Assembly (NCBI GenBank): GCA_003168075.1
Contig: PMTL01000098.1
Coordinates: 1 to 56,868 of the forward strand
Direction of reading: 5' to 3'
Length of the DNA: 56,868 bases
From: Acidimicrobiaceae bacterium
Lineage (GTDB): Bacteria; Actinomycetota; Acidimicrobiia; Acidimicrobiales; RAAP-2
Made by a program: the position numbers and the translations under genes. Below are positions 10,874 through 21,070 of this stretch, piece after piece. Below the pieces are notes generated by a model. The model saw only the letters and a list, made by a program, of their open reading frames with translations, was not told where the DNA came from and searched no databases. Position 1 is the stretch's first letter. The number at the start of each line of letters is the position of its first letter.

Positions 10874-11818
10874 TCATGTGGCCCGACCGAGTTCACGCCG
10901 TAAGAATCCCGCCTGCTCCTCTAAGGCGAGCTCGCTGAGTAAGGTTCCCGGCGCAATGATGTCGAAACCGTGAAATGTTCTAGGAAAGTGATGCAACTCA
11001 ACTGTGTTTCCCGCCAACAGCAATCGCTGGGCGTACGCAATTGCTTCGTCGCGTAAGGGATCTTCCTCCGTCGTCATAACGTAAGTTGGCGGTAAGTTGG
11101 CGAGGCATGTGGCACGGGTGACTGACGCATACGGCGATACGTTGTCGGAGTCATCACCGAGGTAGGCCATCCACATCTTGCGAGTTCGCTCGCCGTCCCA
11201 TGGAACATGTTGATAGAACTGCTCAATTGAAGTTGTCTCGGCTTGGTTGTCCAGCGCGGGGTAGATAAGCATTTGAGCCCGAAGCCAAGAGCCTTCGCTA
11301 TCGCGCGTACGAAGTGCGAGCCCGGCCGCCACTGCTCCTCCGGCACTTGCGCCGCCAACCCCGATCCTTTGGTGGTCAACATTGAGGAATTCCGTATTAC
11401 GTCGCAACCAATTCAGTGCAGTCGCTCCGTCGTCGATTGCCGCTGGAAAGGGATTTTCAGGAGCAAGTCGGTAGTCCACCGAAACGACCATGCATTCACC
11501 TCGGTTGGCAAGACGCAGACAGCGTTCGTGCTCGCTTTCCAAGCCGCCAAAAACAAACGCTCCACCATGAAAGAAAAGGAGAGCGCCGGAAGGTTTGGTT
11601 GCCGCCTCGCTGCGATATATCCGAATCGGTACCTGACAATTGTTCAAGACGGCATCTGTAACTTCGTCATGCCAACTCATGCCTGGGAGGGGCGAACCCC
11701 GTTGGGCGATTTCTTCTTCGACGAGAATGGCAGCGAGTCGACGTGTAGTTGTGATGTCATCCATATCGTTCGGAGGAGGATCGCTAAGGAATGCGGCAAG
11801 TTCACGGTCAATCGCCAT
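10874..11818 (-). CDS. Alpha/beta hydrolase (HSL-type carboxylesterase)
   Basis: LLFFHGGAFVFGG (HGG), GVGGASAGGAVAAGLAL (GxSxG-like), EDPLRDEAIAYAQRL; start chosen near end of upstream ORF. Confidence 0.85.
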   Translation of the reverse strand: MAIDRELAAFLSDPPPNDMDDITTTRRLAAILVEEEIAQRGSPLPGMSWHDEVTDAVLNNCQVPIRIYRSEAATKPSGALLFFHGGAFVFGGLESEHERCLRLANRGECMVVSVDYRLAPENPFPAAIDDGATALNWLRRNTEFLNVDHQRIGVGGASAGGAVAAGLALRTRDSEGSWLRAQMLIYPALDNQAETTSIEQFYQHVPWDGERTRKMWMAYLGDDSDNVSPYASVTRATCLANLPPTYVMTTEEDPLRDEAIAYAQRLLLAGNTVELHHFPRTFHGFDIIAPGTLLSELALEEQAGFLRRELGRAT

Positions 11819-12188
11819 CCGTGTCCTCCAAGGAATCGACGAATCCATTGATTTCTCGACCGATTTCGAGTCCGGGCGGTAGGCCGAGACACTGTTCGGC
11901 GAGATCGTGTCGACCAAGAGGAGTTACTTGTATATCCAAGTAGGGCCACAGCGGCAGGCTCACGATCGACTCGTGCAGGCGAGTTGCATCTGGAGCTGAC
12001 CAAATTGCACGGTTGGCGAAGCGTCCAGGAACTCGCCAGATGGCACGCAAGATGCCCTCAGCCGCTAGCTCGGTACCGCGAAGTCTTTCGGCAGCGATGA
12101 GCCGGTTTCGTTCGTCTTCGGTAATGTGAGACGGAAGCCGAACCTCAATTGCGAGTAGAAACTCCACGGTCATCTCCTCAAGTTTCAA
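11808..12188 (-). CDS. Muconolactone delta-isomerase-like protein
   Basis: MEFLLxIEVRLP...ERLRGTELAAEGILRAIWRVPGRFANRAIWSAPDATRLHESIVSLPLWPYLDIQVTPLGRH. Confidence 0.8.
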   Translation of the reverse strand: MKLEEMTVEFLLAIEVRLPSHITEDERNRLIAAERLRGTELAAEGILRAIWRVPGRFANRAIWSAPDATRLHESIVSLPLWPYLDIQVTPLGRHDLAEQCLGLPPGLEIGREINGFVDSLEDTDGD

Positions 12189-12313
12189 TCACATCGGTGT
12201 CGCCACGTACTTGGATATTCTTCGCAATTCGCCTTCATTGAATTCTCTAAGTCGCCATCGCGATAGGGCACGTTGCTCGGTTCTTACCCAGACAAATTGC
12301 GACCAATGCATCT

Positions 12314-13480
12314 CTAGGCTGAATTTGCATTAGTACTTAAAGCTGATTCGGGAGGCGATCCCTTACCCGCAACGAAAACATCCGATTCCGGCTCCACACT
12401 ATGTTCCGGAGTTCCGCTTTTCTTCTGACCCAGGTTGGAAGTCAAGCTGACCGGTCCAACGCTTTGCCTCGCAACGTAGCTCGTTGACACAGTTTGAGTT
12501 CGCGGTGAAGTGCCCGCAAGTAGTTCGAGCATTAGTGAAGCTGCAATAACGCCAATCTCGTAGGGGACTCGGTCGATGGTAGCCAAGGGCGGAACGAGAA
12601 ATTCTGCAAGCGGCGCTTTGTCACATGTGATTAAGGAGATGTCATTGGGAATTCGTTTTCCTGCTCGCCGTAGCTCACGAAGTACTCCGACCAGAATCTG
12701 ATTACTGCCGACCACGATGGCGGTGGGTGGTTCGGCCTGAGCGAGCAGATTTGCGGTGGCTCGCTCACCGTGTTCGGCGTTGATTCTTCCTGAACGCACC
12801 GAACACAGGAGCCCTAGTTGAAGGGATATCTGGCGAAATGAGGCGGCGCGCTCGCGCGCTGGTCGAAGGCTGGCTGGTCCATTGACCAGAGAAATTCGAC
12901 GATGCCCGAGCGAGGCCAGATGGCGCACGGCTTCGGTGATACCCATGCCGTGATCAACCAGGACAGCGGACGTCGGTCCGCTAACGCGTAGGTCTCGGTC
13001 GATCAAGACGACAGGAAGACCAGCCTTATCTACCGCCTCAATGGTTTCCTGCCGATTCTCATTTGATATAGACAGCAGTAATCCGTCAACCCGGCGCTGA
13101 GAAAACAATCGGATGTGTTTGGCGTCGAGTTCGGCATTATCTATTGAATTGGCGAGCAACATCGAATAGCCGGCCGGGCGCAAACTTCTCTCAGCGCCGA
13201 GCGCGATCTCCGACATCACTGGATTGGATATGTCGCCGACAACGAAGCCGACGGTCAGCGTTTCTCCGCGTCGCAAGCTTTGAGCGAGAAGGTCTGGTTC
13301 GTAGCCCAGAGCTGCGACGGCGTCAATGACGCGGTTTCGCATTACCGCACTCACGTTGGGGTGTCCCGAGAGAACTCGAGAAACGGAAGACGGCGCGACG
13401 CCAGCTCGCTTTGCCACCTGCTGCATGCTTGTTCTACTCGCGCTGCGCCAATTGTTGCGTTTTTCTTCAGATACCGCCAC
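12314..13480 (-). CDS. LacI family transcriptional regulator
   Basis: MQQVAKRAGVAPSSVSRVLSGHPNVSAVMRNRVIDAVAALGYEPDLLAQSLR HTH plus periplasmic-binding-like domain. Confidence 0.95.
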   Translation of the reverse strand: MAVSEEKRNNWRSASRTSMQQVAKRAGVAPSSVSRVLSGHPNVSAVMRNRVIDAVAALGYEPDLLAQSLRRGETLTVGFVVGDISNPVMSEIALGAERSLRPAGYSMLLANSIDNAELDAKHIRLFSQRRVDGLLLSISNENRQETIEAVDKAGLPVVLIDRDLRVSGPTSAVLVDHGMGITEAVRHLASLGHRRISLVNGPASLRPARERAASFRQISLQLGLLCSVRSGRINAEHGERATANLLAQAEPPTAIVVGSNQILVGVLRELRRAGKRIPNDISLITCDKAPLAEFLVPPLATIDRVPYEIGVIAASLMLELLAGTSPRTQTVSTSYVARQSVGPVSLTSNLGQKKSGTPEHSVEPESDVFVAGKGSPPESALSTNANSA

Positions 13481-13482
13481 GA

Positions 13483-14700
13483 TTACTCCGCTCGGATTTG
13501 ATGTTGCTCTATGTACTCCATATTTAGTTGCCAGCCCAGCCCGGGTGCATCAGAGAGCACAAGTTCGCCTTCTTCGAGGGAGGGACGGTTGGCGATGAGA
13601 TTCCACCAAAACGGGTCCCGGTCAGGGTGGAAGCATTCGACGACTGAACCGTGCGTTTGGCTCGCGACGAGGTGCGCGGCCACCTGTGGTTCCTCATGGT
13701 GTCCGACGGCGACACCGTAAGAGCCTGCGATGGCGGCCATACGCCGCCAGACTGTCGGGCCTCCGGACCACGACGCGTCGAAATTACAAAAGTCGATTGC
13801 TCCGATGCTCATTAGGTTACGACAACCTACGGGTGAGTGCTCGCTCTGCCCGGCGCAGACCGGCAAAGGCCCACGCATGCGCACGTCACGCATACCTTGA
13901 GCGTCATTGTCCCAACCGACGGGTTCCTCGAACCAAATTATGTTGAGATCGGCGATTCGTTGGGCAAGTTCGATTGCTTGCGCGACGTTATATCCCTGAT
14001 TGGCATCGATGGCAATTTTGAATCCCTTTGGCGAAGCGGCGCGAGCGCGCGCGACCCGCTCGGCATCTTCGGCTGGTGAACGGCCACCGACCTTGAATTT
14101 CACGCCCGCCAGGCCCAGACTTGCGTACGACTGCATTTCCTCCTCAATTGTGCCTAAAGGATCTCCGTAGTAGCCACCGATCGCGATTAGCGGCACTCGT
14201 CGGCGGTAGCCGCCCCATAATCGCCACAGCGGCTGACCCAGAGCTTTACCCACGGCATCCCAAATTGCTGCGTCGACACCGGCTAACGCTACAAGTCCAA
14301 TTCGTCGGTCCCGAAGTATGTCGTAAGTAACCGGATAGCCCGCAAGCCAGCACTGCTCGGTGGCCATGGCGTCGAGTCCGACGATCGCCGGGGCTAATTC
14401 CGAATGGACAACTCGTTGTATTTCCATGAGGTTGACGTCCTCGTCACCCGCGTAGGCCTCACCAATGATTCCGTCGGCCGTGTACACCCGAGTAATGAGT
14501 GTTGCCCGATGCGTCATATGGTAATGGCTACCCTTGAAATCAGTAGTAAGCGGTGCCCGAATGGGAATTGTCTCAATACGGGTGATCTTGAGTGGTGAGT
14601 TATTTTCTATTTCACGGCCGCCAGAACTCGCCTCTGGAGTCAGAATATGCCTCACTGGTCTCCTCACTGTGCGCGTGTCGCACGAACGCTTAAAAGACAT
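13483..14700 (-). CDS. Enolase superfamily (mandelate racemase/muconate lactonizing enzyme-like) protein, second copy
   Basis: KFKVGG, AIDANQGY, WFEEP, AGQSEHS, NFDASWSGGPT, HHEEPQVAAHL; start moved inward because the ORF-track start overlaps a candidate operator. Confidence 0.9.
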   Translation of the reverse strand: MSFKRSCDTRTVRRPVRHILTPEASSGGREIENNSPLKITRIETIPIRAPLTTDFKGSHYHMTHRATLITRVYTADGIIGEAYAGDEDVNLMEIQRVVHSELAPAIVGLDAMATEQCWLAGYPVTYDILRDRRIGLVALAGVDAAIWDAVGKALGQPLWRLWGGYRRRVPLIAIGGYYGDPLGTIEEEMQSYASLGLAGVKFKVGGRSPAEDAERVARARAASPKGFKIAIDANQGYNVAQAIELAQRIADLNIIWFEEPVGWDNDAQGMRDVRMRGPLPVCAGQSEHSPVGCRNLMSIGAIDFCNFDASWSGGPTVWRRMAAIAGSYGVAVGHHEEPQVAAHLVASQTHGSVVECFHPDRDPFWWNLIANRPSLEEGELVLSDAPGLGWQLNMEYIEQHQIRAE

Positions 14701-14709
14701 GGTATTGCC

Positions 14710-14727
14710 TTGGAATATCGATTCCAA
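14710..14727. promoter_or_regulatory. Candidate LacI-family operator TTGGAATatcgATTCCAA
   Basis: 7-bp perfect dyad arms; upstream of the minus-strand enolase/LacI unit. Confidence 0.55.
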
Positions 14728-14777
14728 ACTTACCAGAAGGATGGTTCGGCGGTGAAGATGTGCGGAAAGAATGCCTC

Positions 14778-14795
14778 TTGAGATTCGATTCCATT
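14778..14795. promoter_or_regulatory. Candidate LacI-family operator (ttgagattCGATTCCATt)
   Basis: Same motif in the divergent region upstream of the ABC importer operon. Confidence 0.4.
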
Positions 14796-14960
14796 AGAGG
14801 AAATTAGCCTATATACAGCACCTTAATTCTCCATAGGCTTTCTCCTGCCTTGCATCGCAACATTCGTTTTGGTATCGTTTCCAGCACAGCATCCCGCTTC
14901 GAGTCGGGATGGAGTAAGAGACACTTGGCGAATCGTCAGGAGTAGGCGGGGGAGTAGTAG

Positions 14961-16553
14961 ATGTGCTGCGGAGTCGGTCAGGGTGGTTTTGAACTGGGAA
15001 CGCCGAGTACCTCCATCTCCGACGGTGTCGATCAGTCGGATAGGGCTGTCGACAATGGAACACCAATTATTGAGATGGTCGATATTCGGCGCAGCTTTGG
15101 CGGCCTTCAGGCTTTGAGCGGCGTAAGCCTATCGCTGCTCCCCGGAGAGATCGTTGGTCTGTTAGGTGAGAACGGAGCAGGGAAATCCACGCTTGTAAAG
15201 ATTCTTACTGGCGTGCTCGAGCCTGATGGTGGACGGATTCTGATTGATGGAGTTGCCCAACGAATATCAAATCCACGTGTCGCTAGGGAGTTCGGCATTG
15301 CAGCGACGTATCAAGAGCCGGCGGTCTTTCCCGACCTTGATGTGGCGGAGAATGTCTTTGCTGGACGCCAACCGACGCACCATGGTCTTGTCAATTGGCG
15401 TGAGATTTATCAGAAGACCGAAAGGGCATTCGCCGAAATCGGAATTGATCTAGACGTGCACGCTCCTGTCTATCAACTCGGAATCGCTGATCGTCAACTT
15501 ATTGAGATTGCGAAATCGTTGATATCCGGAGCACGCGTACTGGTTCTCGACGAACCTACTTCGGTGCTCTCTTCTCGCGAGGTTGATTCGCTGTTTGCGC
15601 TCTTGAGGTCGCTGCGTGCTCGAGGTATTTCTCTGGTATTTGTTAGCCACAAGCTCGATGAGGTGGAAGCCATTACTGACCGAGTGGCGGTACTTCGCGA
15701 TGGACGACTCATCGCCGAACGAGCCACTGCAGATGTCTCGATACCAGAGTTGATCCAAATGATGTGCGGTCGCGAGATTGGTAACTTGTACCCGACGCTC
15801 TCGCGCACGAGTGGTGAAATTCTTCTGGAAGTAAAGGGCCTTACTCGCACTGGCTACTTCCAGGACATATCGTTCTGCCTTCGCCGTGGTGAGATCCTGG
15901 GATTGGCCGGACTCGTGGGGTCCGGTCGCACTGAGCTCGCTGAAGCGATCTTCGGTATCACACCTGCAGAGTCTGGAACGATGACACTTGACGGGTACCC
16001 CTACGCGGCGAAATCGCCTCATCACGCTGTGCGTTGCGGGATCGCCTACCTGCCTGAAGACCGTCTAGCCAATGGTTTGGTTATGGGGATTCGCGTTCCT
16101 TTCAATATCACAATGACCGTCTGGGGGCGCATTGCTAATCGATTAGGTCGATTTCGCACGCGGGTCATGTACCGACAAGCGATCGATCTGGCAAAGCGGG
16201 TCCAGTTGCAAGCGGGGCGGCTGGATCAACTCACAAGCTCACTTTCTGGTGGAAACCAGCAGAAAGTGGTTTTGGGTAAGTGGCTCGCTACTGAACCACG
16301 GATACTAATTCTCGACGAACCTACGCACGGAATCGATGTTGGCACGAAGGCAGAGGTCTTGGGCATTGTGGCCGAACTTGCCAAGTCGGGAGTCGCCGTG
16401 ATCTTCATTTCGTCAGAACTTGAGGAAGTTCGCGCCATGAGCACCAGATTGATAGTGATGCGCGAAGGAAGAATCGTCGCCGAGTTTCCCACTCCTACCG
16501 AGGCACACGTCATTTTGGAGGCCGCCTCTGGCGTGCTGTCGGGGCCGGCTTAG
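14961..16553 (+). CDS. Ribose/monosaccharide-type ABC transporter ATP-binding protein (two ABC domains)
   Basis: GLLGENGAGKSTLVK, VLVLDEPTSVLS, SLSGGNQQKVVLGKWLATEPRILILDEPTHGIDVGTK; exact start uncertain. Confidence 0.95.
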   Translation: MCCGVGQGGFELGTPSTSISDGVDQSDRAVDNGTPIIEMVDIRRSFGGLQALSGVSLSLLPGEIVGLLGENGAGKSTLVKILTGVLEPDGGRILIDGVAQRISNPRVAREFGIAATYQEPAVFPDLDVAENVFAGRQPTHHGLVNWREIYQKTERAFAEIGIDLDVHAPVYQLGIADRQLIEIAKSLISGARVLVLDEPTSVLSSREVDSLFALLRSLRARGISLVFVSHKLDEVEAITDRVAVLRDGRLIAERATADVSIPELIQMMCGREIGNLYPTLSRTSGEILLEVKGLTRTGYFQDISFCLRRGEILGLAGLVGSGRTELAEAIFGITPAESGTMTLDGYPYAAKSPHHAVRCGIAYLPEDRLANGLVMGIRVPFNITMTVWGRIANRLGRFRTRVMYRQAIDLAKRVQLQAGRLDQLTSSLSGGNQQKVVLGKWLATEPRILILDEPTHGIDVGTKAEVLGIVAELAKSGVAVIFISSELEEVRAMSTRLIVMREGRIVAEFPTPTEAHVILEAASGVLSGPA

Positions 16554-17668
16554 TGAGTAGCGCTCAGATCAAGAGCGGTAACGAAGCGGCGTCGAAGCCT
16601 GCTCTGCGTCGATTCTTTGGCAGATCCATATTCCGACGCAGCGACACGAGCCTTCTGGCACTCGTCGTGGTCATCACGCTGATTGCGGCTAGTGCACTTT
16701 CAGACTTTCGTACTCTCTCCAATATCAACAACCTGTTGAACACCACGGCTCTGATTGCGATTGTCGCGATTGGTGAAGCGGTGGTGATCCTTGCTCGGCA
16801 AATCGACCTCTCCGTAGGTGCGATTGTCGGTATTTGCGCCTACTTGGTTGGTGAAGGGTCGGGACACTTTTCGGGCCCAATTGGACCGGTCATGGGTGTG
16901 CTCATGGCCCTTGGGTTGGGCGCCGCGTTTGGCCTTGGCAACGCCGTTTTAGTCGACGGCGTGAAGATGCCCGCGATCATCGCTACTCTCGCTACGCTGT
17001 CGATTTACACCGGATTCCAGATCATTGTGAACAACGGCTCCCAGTTGTACTTGACCCAAGTACCTGCGTGGTTGGCGGGGCTGCGCGGGAATGCGTGGTT
17101 TGGGATCGGCACTTTCATATGGATTGCCGCCATCTGTCTCGTCGTCGTGAGTTTCCTCTTGAGAAAGACCAGGTTCGGCCGCGACGTCTACGCCCTCGGT
17201 TCGAATCCGGGCGCTGCCATTTACTTGGGAATTCGCGTGCGTTTGCGTACGTACCAGATCTTCGCGCTGTGCGGGGCTCTGGCGGGCCTGGGAGGACTTC
17301 TCTACGTCTCGGAATTCGGCAACGTTGATGCGACCGCGGGGAGCGGAATGAATCTGACCGTTATCGCAGCCGCAGTTGTTGGCGGAGTTAGTCTCTTTGG
17401 AGGGTCAGGCACAGCCTTGAATGCGGTACTCGGAGCGCTGCTGCTCGGTGAGATTCAGAATATTCTCGAGCTCACCCACATATCAGTTTTTGCTGAACAG
17501 ACACTTCAGGGTGCAGCGATTGTGGTTGCGGTAGCCGTTTATGCCGTTGTGAGCCACAGGTTACGTCGCCCGGTGCGACGCGAGTCAGCCAATAAGCCTG
17601 AAACAGAAGTAGCGAATGCTTTGGGAAATAGTCACGGCCACTCGACTGGGGAGACGGCGAATGACTAA
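16553..17668 (+). CDS. Sugar ABC transporter permease (RbsC-like)
   Basis: GEAVVILARQIDLSVGAIVGI...GSNPGAAIYLGIRV..GGLLYVSEFG; GTG start overlaps upstream stop. Confidence 0.95.
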   Translation: MSSAQIKSGNEAASKPALRRFFGRSIFRRSDTSLLALVVVITLIAASALSDFRTLSNINNLLNTTALIAIVAIGEAVVILARQIDLSVGAIVGICAYLVGEGSGHFSGPIGPVMGVLMALGLGAAFGLGNAVLVDGVKMPAIIATLATLSIYTGFQIIVNNGSQLYLTQVPAWLAGLRGNAWFGIGTFIWIAAICLVVVSFLLRKTRFGRDVYALGSNPGAAIYLGIRVRLRTYQIFALCGALAGLGGLLYVSEFGNVDATAGSGMNLTVIAAAVVGGVSLFGGSGTALNAVLGALLLGEIQNILELTHISVFAEQTLQGAAIVVAVAVYAVVSHRLRRPVRRESANKPETEVANALGNSHGHSTGETAND

Positions 17669-18683
17669 AGTCCTCAAGCTACTTATTCGCTGGGAAATTG
17701 GCCTGATCCTTCTAATTCTGATTATTTTGATTGTCGGTCAGGCAGCGGATCACGATCTCATTTCGAGCTTCAATCTGCAAACAACGTCATTGAATAACGT
17801 CGTACTACTGTGCCTGGCTTTTGGACTCACGCCGGTGATTATGACCAGTGACATCGACCTTTCAGTTGTGGGCACTCTGGCACTCGTAGGAGTCATTATC
17901 GGTGACCTTTTCGCTCACGGAATGAAGACGTGGTTGGCCGTCGCTATTGGTCTCTTCGTAGCCCTGGTCTGCGGCCTCATCAATGGCGTGCTCGTCGTCT
18001 TGTTCGATCTTCCCGCGTTGGCGGTGACGCTGGGAACCATGGGTGCTTACACCGGTGTTTCCTTCTTAATTCTAAAGGGACTAGCCATTACGTCATTCCC
18101 GAGTGTCATTGTGACTTTGGGTAGTTCAAATTTCATGGGTACTCAAGTCCCAATAGCCGTGATCGTCTTGCTCGTGATTGGTGTGCTCATGACGTACCTA
18201 TTACATGGAACCATTTTTGGAAGGTCGGTGCTCGCCATTGGCGGTAATCGACAGGCGGCATTGTTCTCCGGAATCGCCGTGAGGAGAGTTCGCATCTTGA
18301 CCTTTGTCATTTCGGGGTTCCTCGCAGGATTCGCGGGATTGCTGTTCATTGGCAACTACCAGACGGCACAGGCTGGCATGGGTGCTTCTGAATTACTACC
18401 TGCGGTCACGGCCGTCATCTTGGGAGGTGTGAGTGCCTACGGGGGAACGGGAACAGTTCCGGGAGTTGCTCTCGCGGCGGTTCTGCTTGCACTGCTGCAG
18501 TCGGCGTTGGGCTTGCACAACTTCTCGGGAGAAGGTCAGACCATTGCAGTTGGAGTGCTGCTCATCGTTGCGATTGGCATTCCACCGCTGGCACGTTCTT
18601 ATCAAGATTGGAACCGACGTCGAGGTTCCAAAGTTTTGAAGTTCGCTAGCACTAGTTCTAGTAGTGGCGAGAAGGGAGGGTAA
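17661..18683 (+). CDS. Sugar ABC transporter permease (RbsC-like), second
   Basis: ALGLTPVIMTSDIDLSVVGTLAL-like region; AIGGNRQAALFSGIAVRRVRILTFVISGFLAGFAGLLFIG; ATG at 17661. Confidence 0.95.
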   Translation: MTKVLKLLIRWEIGLILLILIILIVGQAADHDLISSFNLQTTSLNNVVLLCLAFGLTPVIMTSDIDLSVVGTLALVGVIIGDLFAHGMKTWLAVAIGLFVALVCGLINGVLVVLFDLPALAVTLGTMGAYTGVSFLILKGLAITSFPSVIVTLGSSNFMGTQVPIAVIVLLVIGVLMTYLLHGTIFGRSVLAIGGNRQAALFSGIAVRRVRILTFVISGFLAGFAGLLFIGNYQTAQAGMGASELLPAVTAVILGGVSAYGGTGTVPGVALAAVLLALLQSALGLHNFSGEGQTIAVGVLLIVAIGIPPLARSYQDWNRRRGSKVLKFASTSSSSGEKGG

Positions 18684-18761
18684 ATGCAATTCACGTTGTT
18701 GAAATACGCAGCAATGCCGTTAACTACATGGTTTTCGGTTATCTAAATGAATGGGGAAATT

Positions 18762-19808
18762 ATGAAACGAATAGGCATTTTCAGGAAACTAGCGGTGGCA
18801 CTCACTTTAGTGAGCGTCGCACTCATTCCTGTTGGAGTGTTGGCTAGTTCCGGTACCGCGGGTGCCGCCGGCAAAGTGAAGGTGGTGAAGGTGTTCATGC
18901 TCCCGAAGTTCACGGGCATCGCACCATTCACCCAGGCCGCCGCCGGTTGCAAGAAAGAGGGCAAGATCTTGCATCTCAACTGCTTGTATGGAGGTCCAAC
19001 TACGGGATCAGCGACGGACCAGATCAACTTCATTAACAACGCGGTTGCTGCTGGCGACAAGGGAATCTTCATATCTAATGATGACGCTGCCACCACCAAC
19101 CCCGCGTTGGTGCGCGCAGAGAAGCACGGTGTGAAGGTTGTGACCTTTGACTCAGACGCACTCCGTACTGGGCGAACTGTTTACGTCGAAGGAAGCAGCA
19201 ATGCGGCCATCGCGATTAGCGAGTTGGACATGGTTGGCTCCCAGATGACGCCAGCGTATTCTGGGAGTTTTATCATTCTGTCGGCTCAGGCAACGGACTC
19301 TAACCAGGTTGCCTGGAACGCGGCACTGAAGGCGGACTTGTCAATGTCGAAGTACTCAAACATGAAGTTATTGGCAATTATCAATCCGCCCTCAGATTCT
19401 GCGGCCGATGCGACGACCAGTCTGCAAGCAGCTCTTGCAACGTACCCGACTGCAACTGGCATTGTCGCGCCAACGACAGTTGCGATTGCCGCGGCGGCAC
19501 AGTATTTGACTACTAACAATCTGTGCAGCAAGTACGTGTTGACTGGTTTGGGTGACCCCGATCAGATGGAGCCGTTCATGACCACTGCCAACAACTGCGT
19601 GCACAGCTTCGCACTTTGGAACTTCACCCAAGAGGGCGTTGTGGCAGCATGCGCAATGCACTACGTCTTGGCTGGAACACTGAAGGGCAAGACTGGAGAG
19701 AAGTTCAAGTGTGGCTCGACCACGGAGGTCGTTCTTCCCGGTCAGACTGTCAGCGCTGGTGCTCCGGTGGTGTACACGATGGCCAACGTAAAGAGCGCAG
19801 GTTATTAG
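18762..19808 (+). CDS. Sugar ABC transporter substrate-binding protein
   Basis: Signal peptide MKRIGIFRKLAVALTLVSVALIPVGVLASSG; periplasmic-binding fold motifs (GIFISNDDAATTNPALVRAEKHGVKVVTFDSDA). Confidence 0.93.
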   Translation: MKRIGIFRKLAVALTLVSVALIPVGVLASSGTAGAAGKVKVVKVFMLPKFTGIAPFTQAAAGCKKEGKILHLNCLYGGPTTGSATDQINFINNAVAAGDKGIFISNDDAATTNPALVRAEKHGVKVVTFDSDALRTGRTVYVEGSSNAAIAISELDMVGSQMTPAYSGSFIILSAQATDSNQVAWNAALKADLSMSKYSNMKLLAIINPPSDSAADATTSLQAALATYPTATGIVAPTTVAIAAAAQYLTTNNLCSKYVLTGLGDPDQMEPFMTTANNCVHSFALWNFTQEGVVAACAMHYVLAGTLKGKTGEKFKCGSTTEVVLPGQTVSAGAPVVYTMANVKSAGY

Positions 19809-19824
19809 TAATTCACAACGTTTT

Positions 19825-19859
19825 ATCAGAGCCCGGGGACGAAGTCCCCGGGCTCTGAT
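19825..19859 (+). terminator. Intrinsic terminator, 16-bp perfect stem, GAA loop, followed by tttc
   Basis: atcagagcccggggac gaa gtccccgggctctgat then ttt, 17 bp after the substrate-binding gene stop. Confidence 0.92.
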
Positions 19860-19929
19860 TTTCGACCGTGGATCAACCGTTTTCGCATTCTTGTGTAACT
19901 GAAGTTCCTTCTCATCATCGCACACGACT

Positions 19930-21054
19930 TCAGTGCATTCGGTAGCTTTCGACCACGGACTCGATCACTTCGATACCTAATCCAGGCCCCCGCGGAACCG
20001 AAATCAGCCCATCGTGTTGAGTGAACGGTTGGGTGATCAGTTCATCGTGCATCGGATTGGGTAACGGCTTCATCTCAAAGATCATGCAGCGATTGGTGCT
20101 CGCCGACAGCGCAATACTGGCGGCAGTCGTCACGGCACTGCTCCAGGCGTGCGCATTGAACCAGACGTTCGCGGCTTCCACAAGTTGAATGACCTTCAGC
20201 CCAGCGGTAATGCCGCCCGCCCGTCCAGGGTCGAAGCCGACTACGTCGCTGATGCCGCTCGCGACGAGCCTTTGGTAGCCGCGTACGGTGAACTCTCGCT
20301 CGCCCGTGCCAATCAGGCACGAGACCTGCTGGCGGAGTCGGCGAAATCCTTCGACGTCTTGGGGTTCGAGCGGCTCTTCCATCCAGGCAAGTCGATATTC
20401 GTTGAAGGCCTGGGTCCGTCGGATTGCTTCGTCTACGTTCCACGACAAACTCTGCCCGCGATCCATGATCAACAGCGCTTCGGGCCCGATTGCTTCTCGC
20501 AGGCCAGCGACGAAGTCGACGTCGCGATCGAACTCGTAACCAAGTCGCGCCTCACCGCGCTTTCCCATGCCAATCTTTATGCCGCGGAAGCCGTCGCGTT
20601 GAACGTAAGCCCCGTGCCGCTCGATCTCGAAGTCGAGGCTCGAGTTGAAGGCATGGGTCGATGCGATCACGGGTAGTTCGTGGCGTAGAGCACCACCAAT
20701 CAGCTCACTGACTGGTCGACCCAGGACTTTGCCTTTTAAATCCCACAATGCCACGTCGATGGCGCTCATCACGAAGGCGCCGATGCCGCCCTCGTACGTG
20801 TACCACCAGGACCGTCGTTCCAGTTCGGCGAGAATCGAGTGGTGTTCGAGGGGATCGCGCCCAATCACCGCGTCGGCCAGTCCCTCGAGCAGGACGGCTG
20901 CCGCGCGCGAGGCTTCAGGGAACTGGGTGATGGCCTCGCCCCACCCAACAATCCCATCGGAGGTCTCAATGCGACAGAACATAAGTGATCGTGTTGAATT
21001 GGAGTCGTTCGGCTCCGTGTAGGCAACTGGTATCGCTTCGATCTTGGTTATGGT
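19930..21054 (-). CDS. Enolase superfamily sugar-acid dehydratase-like protein (third, divergent)
   Basis: TITKIEAIPVAY; GIKIGMGK; IMDRGQ; WMEEP; GTGERE; NAHAWSSAVTTAAS; LPNPMHDEL. Confidence 0.88.
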   Translation of the reverse strand, partial: TITKIEAIPVAYTEPNDSNSTRSLMFCRIETSDGIVGWGEAITQFPEASRAAAVLLEGLADAVIGRDPLEHHSILAELERRSWWYTYEGGIGAFVMSAIDVALWDLKGKVLGRPVSELIGGALRHELPVIASTHAFNSSLDFEIERHGAYVQRDGFRGIKIGMGKRGEARLGYEFDRDVDFVAGLREAIGPEALLIMDRGQSLSWNVDEAIRRTQAFNEYRLAWMEEPLEPQDVEGFRRLRQQVSCLIGTGEREFTVRGYQRLVASGISDVVGFDPGRAGGITAGLKVIQLVEAANVWFNAHAWSSAVTTAASIALSASTNRCMIFEMKPLPNPMHDELITQPFTQHDGLISVPRGPGLGIEVIESVVESYRMH

Positions 21055-21070
21055 CATGGTCGTTTTGACC

